14,250 nucleotides of DNA from Acanthaster planci (lineage: Eukaryota > Echinodermata > Asteroidea > Valvatida > Acanthasteridae): the NCBI RefSeq assembly GCF_001949145.1, contig NW_019091539.1, forward strand, positions 14,451 to 28,700. The letters are read 5' to 3'. Shown here piece by piece: positions 1-7,455 of this stretch. A program made the position numbers and the translations under genes. The notes beneath the pieces are model-generated. The model saw nothing but the letters and a program-made list of their open reading frames with translations, did no database searches and had not been told where the DNA came from. Every line of letters begins with the position of its first letter. Position 1 is the first letter of the stretch.

Positions 1-783
1 AAACTAGACAAACCCTCTGATGACGGGCAATCGGTGGGTTTGTCTAGTAACAAGAGCCCTGCAGAGAAAGGAGGCCATGTTAAAGATGGTGCTGATGTTG
101 ACGAGCAGGAGGAAAGTATGATTGGTCCCATCAGTGATGTAGAAGTCATCATTTCCGGCAAGCGGTGCACTGTTCTGATAGACACAGGGTCGCAAGTGAG
201 CATGTTGACAGATGAATTTGTGGCCAGTCATCCTCTTCTTCGAACCCAGACACAGCGGCAGACAAATGTCAACATCTAGAGTGCTGGAGATCAACCAGTA
301 CCACACAGCGGGGTTATCCTCGTTGATGTGGAAGTCCTTGGACGCCGAGTGCACAAGGTTCCGGTATTCATCGTATCAACCACAGAATTTCGAAAAAAGG
401 TTCCTGGGCTGTTAGGCACAAATGTAATATGAGCAAGTCGCGATGCGCTCCATGACAAACACGGAAGGCGATTTTTATCAAAGGTACAACAGGCATCAGA
501 AACCTGGTGTTCTGCATTCCAGAGCGTCGATGACAATGCAGGTGATTTTGCGAAGAGGAATGGCGAGTTTTGTGGCCTGAAGTACAGAGGTCGTAAACCC
601 TTCATCGTGAAGGCTGGAACAGAACCCGACATTCCCACTGAGACACCTCGGTGCGAAACCAAACATTTGATGCACTGGTAGAAAATGCGTGTAACCCTCC
701 AGCTGGCAGTGCCCTAGTAGTTGGCAAAACACTAGTAGAAGTCCCCAATGGGAAGGTTCCTGTGTGTGTCCTTAATGTGTCCT
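1..783 (+). pseudogene. Ty3/gypsy pol remnant: aspartic protease and protease-RT linker, decayed
   Basis: Frame 1 is open from the left edge. The LIDTGSQVS core at about 175-205 is the catalytic Asp-Thr-Gly-Ser flap region of retropepsins, which cleave the Gag-Pol polyprotein. An in-frame TAG at 277-279 breaks the frame, but the same frame carries on with protease-like sequence: VEVLGRRVHKVPVFIV, then GLLGTNVI just before TGA at 430-432. It continues readable to about 660, so these are point nonsense mutations and not the end of homology. At about 660 the reading shifts to frame 3 (FDALVENACNPP, then VVGKTLVEVPNGKVPVCVLN), matching the linker between protease and RT in metazoan gypsy elements, and stops at TAA 781-783. 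The protein is not functional. No LTR or primer-binding site is visible because the element runs off the left edge. I am confident of the family, less so of the clade. Confidence 0.82.
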
Positions 784-1000
784 AACACGATGTCGTGCTA
801 CGTCGAAACAGTTGTCTGGCAACGTTAGTTATGGGGAAGAAAAGTTTCTTCAGCTTGCAGTCCTGCTGGTGACACCGCAACATGTTGTGAAGCATACATT
901 GGCAAATCTCCAACCGAAAGCCCTGATATTGACCTTGGGTCTCTGTCACAGGAAGATAGATCACATGTCACCCGATTGCTACAAGAAAACCGAAAAGAAA
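784..1000 (+). pseudogene. Ty3/gypsy pre-RT spacer remnant ending at a deletion junction
   Basis: After the TAA at 781-783 frame 3 stays open to about 870 (HDVVLRRNSCLATL). From about 889 frame 1 reads EAYIGKSPTESPDIDLGSLS followed by QEDRSHVTRLLQENRKE. This resembles the acidic-to-helical spacer just upstream of the RT domain in gypsy elements, where a region of the form L-x-x-x-Q-x-x-x-x-x-x-L-L precedes the RT entry. Around 993-1003 it joins sequence typical of mid-integrase. The whole RT, RNase H and N-terminal zinc-binding part of integrase are therefore absent at the place where they should lie. The motif assignment comes from memory of the family; the frame positions are read directly. 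Confidence 0.55.
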
Positions 1001-1400
1001 ACCTAAGGGTGGTTTTGAACATGTACTGGCAGTGACGGACCACTACACAAGATTTGCTCAGGCATATGCAACCAGGAACGAAACTGCAACTACCGTGGCA
1101 CGTGTCATGTGGGAAAAGTACATCGCTAATTTCGGCATTCTGGAACGAATCCACGTGGATCAAGGGAGATCCTTCGAGTCAGCCATTGTAAAGGAGCTGT
1201 GTAATCTCCTCGGCATCAAGAAGAGCAGGACGTCGCCTTACCATCCGCAGGGCAACCGGATAACAGAGCGATTCAATCGTATGCTGTTGTCAATGCTGGG
1301 AACCCTTGAGCCAGACCAGAAGAGTAACTGGCCGATGCATCTACAGTCAATGACGTTTGTTTGTATCATGAGGAAGCTTGAGCCAGTAATACTACGCTAG
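1001..1400 (+). pseudogene. Ty3/gypsy integrase core fragment (rve domain)
   Basis: Frame 3 is open here; the first Met is at 1032, but homology starts earlier at KGGFEHVLAVTDHYTRFAQ (about 1002). The integrase catalytic core joins retroelement cDNA to chromosomal DNA through a D,D-35-E triad. The second Asp is in HVDQGRSFES and the Glu in GNRITERFNR; counting residues gives 35 between them, the textbook spacing. SPYHPQGN is also characteristic of the gypsy group. The first catalytic Asp, normally about 15-20 residues upstream of the TDH motif, and the HHCC zinc finger are missing, lost at the junction near 1000. The end after WPMHLQSM degenerates and stops at TAG 1398-1400. The fragment cannot encode an active integrase. 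It is the best-preserved coding stretch of the left region. Confidence 0.88.
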
Positions 1401-1490
1401 CAGTGAAGACGATGAAATACGTGTACCTACAAAGATGCCCTGTTTATTGGCCAAATACAAAACTATATAAGGCGGTGCACATGAAGTATA

Positions 1491-1506
1491 TGTACATGTA
1501 CATGTA
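1491..1506. repeat. TACATG microsatellite-like patch
   Basis: TGTACATGTACATGTA is a self-complementary hexamer repeat. The same palindromic TACATGTA core recurs across the window (for example near 2395, 2637, 4578, 5612, 8772, 10393, 11376 and 12119). The surrounding 1401-1680 has no recognisable gene. Confidence 0.7.
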
Positions 1507-1682
1507 GGGAGAACATCTGTATGCAGCTAGAGAATTCCTAAATGAAGAGGAGCATCATGGGATGAATGTTGCAACATTTTGAAGAAAAGACAGAATAGCG
1601 AAAATGAGGTATCCTTCACTACTACACTACTTTTTAAAAAGACCAGAAAAAGCACAAATTTGACTAAGTCAATGAAGATGTG

Positions 1683-2065
1683 AAGAAATATTGGTCTTTA
1701 TTACTTTGTTCAAAACAGGCTGATTACTATCAAGTAGAAGTAAACTTACTAAAGCACATGAAATTGTGATGTGGTTGTTTACAAAGAACTTTTGAGACAC
1801 TATTGTTCTGCCTGGATGACATCATGCTTTGGCTCATTAATATTCCCCAACACAGCTGGTAATGATGCATAGTACCTTGTAATTGTACATTTTAGGATTG
1901 ACTTTGGACTGTGACAAGTCTACTTTTGTACTGGTTCTGAGTACTATTGGGGGATATGACATACAAAATTAATCGGCCGTAATTCTGCAGACTTTTTGTA
2001 CCTGAAGCAATTCTCAGTCTCTCAGCTATCATGGCTGACTTGTAGAAGGAAAATGACTACACATA
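1683..2065 (+). pseudogene. Decayed reverse transcriptase motifs, gypsy-like, downstream of the integrase
   Basis: Three RT-like blocks lie in the same frame (frame 3) with only a few stops. KKYWSLLLCSKQADYYQVEV at 1683-1742 resembles the KYFSTLDL..GYxQxxV block around the first catalytic Asp, although that Asp is not preserved. LQRTFETLLFCLDDIM at 1779-1826 keeps the catalytic L-D-D box. CRLFVPEAILSLSAIMADL at 1986-2042 resembles the thumb/connection block R-x-F-I-P-x-x-S-x-x-x-x-x-L. Between them, frame 2 at 1895 reads GLTLDCDKSTF, which fits the G-L-x-L-x-x-x-K-x-x-F step; its distance from LDD is 80 bases, close to the 27 codons usual there. Spacings elsewhere are short, implying internal deletions. 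Each match alone is weak; the co-framing and order give the support. In Ty3/gypsy elements RT should precede integrase, so this may be a second element or a rearrangement. Confidence 0.5.
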
Positions 2066-2111
2066 GAAGACAGCTGACAGGATTCCACTCAAGAAGAAAA
2101 CGCACCAGGCT

Positions 2112-2339
2112 GTGGCCATTTGTACATGTAGCTGTAATGGCCAACTTTGTGGAGAAAGTGAAAAAGCTGACAGGCTTCCTTTCATCAGGACAACACCTGC
2201 AAGGCCACAACAGAACTCAAAAGAGGGCCTTGAGAAGATGAGCCAAGACGTTCCATTTGCTTTGTCAAGGAAATTTTCAAATACATTTACAAAAGGTAAA
2301 ATACTGAAGAGAGAGGAGGAAGAAAAACCATCCTATTAG
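2112..2339 (+). other. Unassigned short ORF continuing the RT-remnant frame
   Basis: Frame 3 is open from about 2070 and ends at TAG 2337-2339, giving 75 residues from the first ATG. It begins with a Cys-rich patch (CTCSCNGQLC) and ends in a basic/acidic tail (KREEEEKPSY). It follows the RT-like thumb block in the same frame, so it may be the eroded connection/RNase H region, but I see no catalytic RNase H motif. It may be a chance ORF. Confidence 0.15.
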
Positions 2340-2381
2340 CGCAGTGTTGTCTTAAATTCCTAAGATACCGGTATGTCAGCT

Positions 2382-2407
2382 TGTGTGTACATACATGTAC
2401 ATGTGCA
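2382..2407. repeat. TACATG-rich microsatellite
   Basis: An alternating purine-pyrimidine tract made of TGTACATACATGTACATGTG-type units. The palindromic core could form cruciforms. The interval 2408-2634 between this and the next patch has no recognisable feature. Confidence 0.65.
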
Positions 2408-2634
2408 TTGAATGCTCAAGACTCTTCAGGACTAAATGGAATTCTAAAGTTCTGCACACAAGTGAACATGCCCGGTAGTAACCTAAATGCCATTGGAAGC
2501 ATGCAAACAAAATTCTGGATTTCAATAACGTGCATGATTTTCATGGTTTGAAATTTAGGAGATGACAAATTACTGGTACTATCATATCCCATGAATGGAT
2601 CCATCTCTTATCACCAAGTTACAGGAATGTTAAC

Positions 2635-2690
2635 CTGTACATGTATACATGAATGTGTACATGTGTGTACACAAGCATACATGTTCATAT
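2635..2690. repeat. TACATG/TGTGTACA degenerate microsatellite
   Basis: About 55 bases are dominated by TGTACATG, TATACATG and TGTGTACA steps. It is the densest patch of this motif in the window. 2691-2830 beyond it is AT-rich and without a recognisable gene. Confidence 0.65.
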
Positions 2691-3027
2691 AGGGTCTTGT
2701 TTTAAAAGGCATATCACTTCTACTGTATACACAAGTAATGCCAACATTTTCCAGTAAGAAAATTGGACAGAATGAATAAAGTTATCCTTTTACATTCTTG
2801 ACTACTATTAGCTTTTATATAACACCTGAGTAGATCCTTGTCATTTGATTGGAGGATTGTAGGTCCCTTGATATTTCATAGACTTTTTTATGGCTTCGTT
2901 ATAAACGTTGAAGTTTGTTGTACACACCATGCATTTTTGGTTATATGCAGTTTGATCTATTGCACGCAAAGGGCTTCAATACATAATTGGTCAACAGACG
3001 GAGCGTGTTATGCCCATGATCCCTAAA

Positions 3028-3252
3028 ATGGCGGCGGGTTCAAGCAATTTCGTGTTGCTGAATAACGAGGAAATTGCCGAATTACTTGACAGAGCAGACG
3101 CAAAGAACATGAAGAAACAAAGTCAGTATGCTGTATGTCGACTAGAGTCTTACGCGAGGTGCACTGGTACGAGTTTAGACGAGGTAGAACAGTGATCCAC
3201 AGCAGAACTTGAAAATATGACACTCGTGAAAATATTCTTACCATTGTACTTA
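3028..3252 (+). pseudogene. Crypton/DUF3504-like (tyrosine-recombinase core-binding) N-terminal exon or fragment
   Basis: ATG at 3028 sits in AAAATGGCGG, a good Kozak context; an upstream in-frame ATG at 3010 has a poorer one. The product starts MAAGSSNFVLLNNEEIAELL, followed by ADAKNMKKQSQYAVCRLESY and RCTGTSLDEVEQ. The pattern of acidic helix, then N-x-K-K-Q/T-x-x-x-x-V-x-x-x-x-x-Y, is that of the N-terminal SAM-like domain in Crypton-derived DUF3504 proteins (ZMYM, KCTD1 and QRICH1 relatives), common in invertebrates. After the TGA at 3193-3195 the same frame reads STAELENMTLVKIFL, which still resembles the family's T-x-x-E-L-x-x-x-L step, so the stop looks like a mutation and not a natural end. 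Alternatively GAG|GTAGAA at 3180-3188 could be a splice donor. No catalytic Arg/Tyr part is found downstream. A CCAAT-type GATTGG lies at 2847-2852. Confidence 0.45.
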
Positions 3253-3259
3253 TAAACAT

Positions 3260-4891
3260 TCATTATTTGTATACTGCCTCAGGTCAATGTAAATGTAAAA
3301 ACCACTGCGGAATAACAGATTTGTAATTCATTATATATCTAAATGCACAGTGTAAAAACAAAAACAAAGATCCCTGCAGATTCAAACACATTATACTTGA
3401 CCACAACACAAACAGACATTGACCCTCAGTAATTTCACAATAAAGTCACTAATTCCAAGGGAAATTCTAACAAAGTGACAAGATACTGGTTTACAGCTCA
3501 GGTTTGAGTTGTTCATATATCGGTACATTACAAGGCATTTCAGAGTTTTTGACACATCATAGCTTCAAGCTTAAAATATCAGGACAAACATCTTGGCAGT
3601 CAGCCATCATCAATGCAATAGAATTTCTTCAAATATACAGAATCTTTTGCTTTGTGTCGCATGTGCTATTTATTTCAGTTGGAGTAATGTACAATAATTC
3701 ATGGCCTTTCCACTTCAATTCTTTCTCTGTGAAGTGTGTTTGCCCACGGCTGACATCAAATCAACAGTACCCTCAGGTATTGTGGAAGCATTATGGGCTA
3801 TGTAAATAGTGACAACAGGGGCATTTTTAACCACAGGTCTACCACGCACAGATCTTTGAACAAAATACGTTCTATTACAATTTTCTTTATAGCTGAAGAA
3901 GTATCAGTTTTTGAGTTCTTACTTTCCTTCAACAATGACGACTGGCTGATTTCTTGAGGATAGAACTCCCTGCATCAGACACTGTCTATAATCGGTCTGA
4001 CCTCTGTCTGCATGAGTCCCTTCTTTCTCACCCTGGTAATTGGCTGAGGTCAGGATGATGCTAGAGATGGAACCACGTCTTTTTCAGAGGAGACCTGCAT
4101 ATTACAATCAAAGATTTGCCATTTGTTTCAGGACAATTCTTTCAGCTCCCAGATATGTGATAATACTCTACCAGTAGCTACCCAGCCATGCATCAATTTA
4201 CACGTAGCTCCTGCAAATCCTTTATTCTTTTCTTCCCAGCAAAACCTTGCCCTCAGCTGTGATAATGCAACCTGCACTGACACTGTCAACATAGTAACTG
4301 AGCATCATGTGTGCTTGCATTCCTCTCTTGACTACAGAAGAGACACAGCCAGGCTGTAAACATTCCACTGAAAATTGGTTGCCTGCACTCTACCCAATGT
4401 GTGCAGAACCAGTAAGTCAAAATGATGTGTCCTTCAAGTTTACTGGTTCCTTTGAATCACAAGCAATTTCCAACATGAGGTGCATCTTAAATTCTTTAAA
4501 AAGTTGTGACTTTGCAAGCATGCAGTTACTCTTAGTGTGCACGCACTGGATTAAGACCAGTGCCACTTGAATGAATTAGGTACATGTACGTCTGTGAATT
4601 GTGGTCGCCTAAACTAGTTGGTAAAGTAAAAACAAATGTTCAAACGTCCAGGCCCATTTCCTTAAAGGCCGCCAAGTTTTTTTAGTATGGGAAAAGTGAG
4701 GTGACAAAATGGAAAAATGTCTTTCTCTGTCATGCAGTCAACCATATTATCTCCAAACATGTCTTCCCGAGGCTACAACACTTGGCTTGCGAATTACACA
4801 CTGACGCTAAACCCCTAGGCCCTTTTTGTTAGGATGCACCCTCAGTCCTTCAAAATCCTCTTACTGCCTTCATTGAATATCGCATAAAGCT
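3260..4891. other. Non-coding stretch, nothing recognised
   Basis: About 1.6 kb of AT-rich sequence with only short unsupported ORFs (longest about 100 codons without ATG start or motif). An AATAAA on the minus strand at 4226-4221 could serve the candidate minus-strand gene at 4892-5283, about 670 bases beyond its stop. Otherwise I see no repeat, RNA gene or transposon end here. Confidence 0.5.
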
Positions 4892-4936
4892 TCAGTAGTC
4901 CTCCAACTTCTTCCGTTTTTTTTCTTGGATGTGTTC
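4892..4936 (-). CDS. Candidate terminal coding exon (minus strand), unidentified gene
   Basis: Read on the minus strand, a pyrimidine-rich stretch ending TTCTAAG (AG at 4938-4937) is followed by 14 codons EHIQEKKRKKLEDY and TGA (4894-4892). The phase is 0, which matches the end of the candidate upstream exon at 5283-5183. Together they would give a helical, basic C-terminus (AKERQIM joined to EHIQEKK). Eight consecutive A bases encode the lysines. I do not recognise the protein. The evidence is splice-site quality plus matching phase only, so this could be coincidence. Confidence 0.28.
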   Translation of the reverse strand, partial: EHIQEKKRKKLEDY

Positions 4937-5182
4937 CTTAGAAGGGTGACCAATGCCTCAATTCTTCGATTCATCTGTCAATTTTGAGTACAAGTATCCG
5001 CTCCAAGCGCAACAAAAGAGGGCATGTTTTTTTGGGACTCACCGCATAAGCGCGCGTTTATAATGGTGATCAATGGCGTGTTTGACATGGAGCACGCTCA
5101 GTACGCATAACGGATTTATTCCTTAATGTATGGTCTTTGCATACACGCAGAACACGTGCAAGAACCCACTTGGAAAACTTAC

Positions 5183-5283
5183 CATAATCTGTCTTTCTTT
5201 TGCCGTTCGGGGGTGCACTTCAACTCGGGGCAGATAAGGCACATCAAGAATCAACCCATAGTTGACCAACAGTATCTGATCAA
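5183..5283 (-). CDS. Candidate internal coding exon (minus strand), unidentified gene
   Basis: On the minus strand the frame is open from after TAA (5290-5288) and reads DQILLVNYGLILDVPYLPRV, then EVHPRTAKERQIM, ending exactly at ATG|GTAAGT (intron starts 5182). That donor is a near-perfect consensus. The acceptor is less certain: AAG at 5286-5284 or CAG at 5278-5276. The start is hydrophobic (ILLVNYGLILDV), the rest polar and basic. It is in phase with the candidate terminal exon at 4936-4892 across a 246-base intron. No family is recognised. An upstream partner exon was not found; the immediate upstream minus-strand frames contain protein-like but unsupported readings (for example AAYWEDVAEKPREE near 5360-5320). 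Confidence 0.3.
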
Positions 5284-5322
5284 CTTGTTATAGCATTTGT
5301 CTGAGTCTTAACCTCTTCTCTA

Positions 5323-5619
5323 GGTTTCTCAGCCACATCTTCCCAGTATGCTGCCCTCCTGTCCTCCCTAGTGTCTGCTCTACATGTTGCTGTTATTGTT
5401 GCAAGCATCTATGTTGCTAGGCCACCTCTGGCTACAGTACCATCTGTGCCTGCCTTAAGGGCTACCAAACCCACTGTTACTACAGGCGACGGTGGCACAT
5501 CTCAGAGAAGTACTCTAGCTGCTCGGGTAGGAGCTAGTCCTGTGGAAATTCTGAATAGAAAACCAAATCTGCTCATTGTTGCACTGTTAACGAAACTCAA
5601 ACTGCATACATACATGTAG
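5323..5619 (+). other. Unidentified + strand ORF/candidate exon, hydrophobic then Thr/Pro-rich
   Basis: Frame 1 is open from after a TGA at 5302-5304 to TAG at 5617-5619, with no ATG near the start. CTCTTCTCTAG at about 5313-5323 followed by TTTCTCAG gives two possible splice acceptors. The reading begins GFSATSSQYAALLSSLVSAL, then a hydrophobic run HVAVIVASIYVA, then a Pro/Thr/Arg-rich segment (PTVTTGDGGTSQRSTLAARV). A donor-like GG|GTAGGA lies near 5527. No domain is recognised. It lies next to the candidate minus exon at 5183-5283, so at most one of the two strands is likely to be the real gene. Confidence 0.2.
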
Positions 5620-5938
5620 CTAGTTTATTGAATTCAGTGGACTGGGCAAGGCACTCCATTCCAACACAGCAGCATAAAGACTATGCATGCAGGCAGCATC
5701 ACACCAGGAGTTTGGCTTGAGCTTCAAAGAGGTGCGGACTGACTCTTTTCCTACATGTAGCTGCGAGTAGTGAGACTCTCTACATACGTGTACCTTACCT
5801 TGCTCTTTTCTGCCTTCCATGCTTGTATATCTTTCCCATTTTATTTGCTTACAATACCCAGAAATCTTGCATTTTGTTCTGCTTGTTAGCAGTTGCTGCT
5901 GGTCAGTGGTACTCAAAATCCTCCCCCATCAGACCAAC

Positions 5939-6299
5939 ATGGCCGACAGCAATGAGGATGATTTACATGGGATCAACTTTCACGACAGCAGCTCTCGGAC
6001 AATAGACCCACTACTCTTGATATACTAATGAGTCAAGCTCAAGAGGGTGAACTTAATGGAAATGACGATGATGAATCTGATATCGCTGATCATGAGGAAA
6101 CGCCCCCAAAAGCTACAAGGAGACCTATCTCTAGAAAAAGACCAATATCACCGAGTCAAAGTAATGAAACTACAGACTCTGATACCAGTACATGCTCTAG
6201 ACGCCAAAAAAAAAAAAGAAACGTAAATACTCATTCACTCCAAGCAAATCCAACCGTTGTCATTACAAACTTCCCAGATGTCAAACTTGCTCAGATTAA
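5939..6299 (+). pseudogene. Non-LTR retrotransposon ORF1 (gag-like), segment 1: N-terminus
   Basis: ATG at 5939 (CAACATGGCC context) opens MADSNEDDLHGINFHDSSS in frame 2. A single-base shift near 5992-5998 would pass into frame 1, which reads RPTTLDILMSQAQEGELNGN and stays open to 6315. The segment is acidic at first, then Ser/Thr/Lys-rich with a 12-A run (6206-6217) coding for lysines, typical of the disordered N-terminus of LINE ORF1 proteins. It ends VVITNFPDVKLAQI, the opening of the conserved block that normally continues toward an N-P-x-x-I motif. Exactly there the frame runs into the TTAA-flanked element (TTAA at 6296-6299), and the frame resumes after it. ORF1 proteins bind element RNA and accompany target-primed reverse transcription. 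Confidence 0.68.
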
Positions 6300-6759
6300 C
6301 CCTAACCTTCCCTAACCACACAGAATTCAACACCAGTAAAGTGTGTGAGTTTATGGCATTGGGTACTGGTAGTTTACTTACTATCTGGTGTTTAATTTTG
6401 TGTTAATGGGTACTGTGGGCCTGCAGATACCCTGTTGAATTTTGACTGAATGGGTGCTGTGGCCCTCTCACTTTATCCCAGCAGTTGGGGATGGATATGC
6501 AGCATGATGGTGTGTGAGTTTGTTTGAAAAGGTACTGCCTGTCCATACTCTTTGTACTGTGCAGTGGGCCTGCTGTACCCAATCAAACACAATTACACGG
6601 GTAAAGACCTGTTGGAACTTGTGGGATTAGGTACTCTTGCAACAGGAGTACTGTTGAAGTCTCTGGGATTGGGTACTGTGAGGTAAGAGTGTTTTTCCAA
6701 GGTGTTGAAGTTTGTGTGATTGGGGAAGGTTAGGTCCAGCAACCCTTGGGTAGTTATGG
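6300..6759. mobile_element. TTAA-flanked non-autonomous DNA element A (piggyBac or Kolobok type)
   Basis: A 460-base insert lies between TTAA copies at 6296-6299 and 6760-6763. Its ends are imperfect inverted repeats: left CCCTAACCTTCCC, right (reverse complement) CCATAACTACCC. The terminal match is weak, but removing the insert with one TTAA rejoins the ORF1 frame at the Ile-Asn-Pro motif. Inside is a degenerate repeat with a GGGATTGGGTACTGT-like core, seen near 6357, 6407, 6451, 6528, 6625 and 6668. There is no transposase ORF. piggyBac and Kolobok both use TTAA, so the superfamily is open. Confidence 0.62.
6356..6682. repeat. Degenerate repeat with TGGGTACTG core inside element A
   Basis: Variants of (G/A)(T/A)TGGGTACTGT recur about six times at irregular 45-100 base intervals, often preceded by TTGTGGGATT or TGTGAGTTT. 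They look like a decayed internal tandem array. Spacing is uneven, so I do not assign a fixed unit length. Confidence 0.45.
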
Positions 6760-6775
6760 TTAATCCACTAAAAAT
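6760..6775 (+). pseudogene. LINE ORF1, segment 2 (short bridge between elements A and the hairpin)
   Basis: Sixteen bases left between two insertions. Read in the ORF1 frame after rejoining across element A, they encode Asn-Pro-Leu-Lys, the conserved step of LINE ORF1 proteins just before the Ile-Ala-Lys-Ala block at 6946. Confidence 0.55.
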
Positions 6776-6945
6776 ACGGGCAATTCACAAGAGTGCGCCT
6801 CCAAGAGTTCGCAATGCGTTGGCCAATCACAGTGCGTGAAATCTGTCGACCGAATACACGTTTGGAAAGGGTCAACAGATTTCGCGCATGGTGATTGGTC
6901 AACGCGCTGCAAACTCTTGGAGGCGCACTATTGTGAATTGCCCGT
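6776..6945. mobile_element. Foldback (hairpin) MITE of about 170 bases
   Basis: Arms 6773-6850 and 6871-6948 are reverse complements at 69 of 78 positions, around a 20-base loop (6851-6870). Many of the nine differences are transitions, as expected of ageing CpG sites. The ends read ATACGGGCAATTC and GAATTGCCCGTAT. The target duplication is a dinucleotide: AT (6774-6775 and 6946-6947) keeps the ORF1 frame; the overlapping TA choice would not. No coding capacity. TA would suggest Tc1/mariner; AT is reported for ISL2EU-type elements. Confidence 0.8.
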
Positions 6946-6998
6946 ATTGCTAAAGCTCTCAAAGCAGTTGGACCAGAAATCATTTAAAGTGTCATTAA
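6946..6998 (+). pseudogene. LINE ORF1, segment 3
   Basis: In the ORF1 frame this reads IAKALKAVGPEII, a TAA (6985-6987), then SVI, ending at TTAA 6995-6998 where element B begins. The motif fits the first alpha-helix and turn of the RRM/gag-like domain of LINE ORF1 proteins. The TAA replaces what is usually a Lys codon in this position, one of several old nonsense mutations in this copy. Confidence 0.65.
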
Positions 6999-7204
6999 CC
7001 CTCCTACGCTGAAGTCACTCTTTGGGTCACTTGGTAAACACACCAAAGAAGCACAGCTGTGTCGTGTTGTGCACTGCACCAACTGTCCCTCACAGGAATA
7101 TCAGATTGCACTTTTGTGCTGTCCAACAAGTGTGCCTCGCTGTTTCATGCGCATAATNTGTTCCATAAAGAAAACATGCAAGAGAGTAACAGCCCATTCC
7201 CACT

Positions 7205-7276
7205 TGATCCACCAATTGGGGGATCTGATCCACCTTTTGCCAAATTGCCAGATCAGATCCCCCAATTGGTGGATCA
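7205..7276. repeat. Perfect 26-bp inverted repeat with 20-bp loop, GATC-rich
   Basis: Arm 7205-7230 is the exact reverse complement of 7251-7276; the spacer is 7231-7250. The arms contain GATCCACC, CAATTG and GGATCTGATC. On a larger scale the CATTCCCACT at 7196 pairs with AGTGGGAATG at 7286-7295, so the end of element C is a complete foldback. Confidence 0.9.
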
Positions 7277-7368
7277 GATCCGGCAATTGTGTGTAGTGGG
7301 AATGCTAACCGTTATAAGGTGGATCAGGATCAGATTCACCTTTCTTGATCCTTCTCTGGAGCAAGATA

Positions 7369-7455
7369 CAGATCCCCCGATTGGTGGATCAGATCCTGCA
7401 ATTGGCGGATCACGATCAGATGGGAACGCAAAAGGTGGATCTGATCCGGCAATTT
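7369..7455. repeat. Further GGTGGATCAGATCC / GGCAATTG units
   Basis: Additional copies of the hairpin-arm motif in direct orientation: GATTGGTGGATCAGATCC near 7380, ATTGGCGGATCACGATC near 7401 and AAAGGTGGATCTGATCCGGC near 7431. With the arms at 7205-7276 this makes a GATC-dense subterminal array. The copies are divergent and unevenly spaced. Confidence 0.6.

Noticed and set aside
4-732. Minus-strand ORFs across the protease region
   Set aside because: They are antisense shadows of the frame-1 gypsy reading and have no recognisable features.
3504-4570. ORFs of 78-101 codons on the + strand
   Set aside because: Composition is random-looking, starts are weak or non-ATG, and there is no motif or splice support.
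5320-5450. Minus-strand reading with AAYWEDVAEKPREE as an upstream exon of the 5183-5283 candidate
   Set aside because: The available donor (GAG|GTTAAG) would leave an intron of under 30 bases to the proposed acceptor; no workable junction was found.
6297-6318. Telomere-like CCCTAA repeats
   Set aside because: Only two or three imperfect units, explained as the end of element A.
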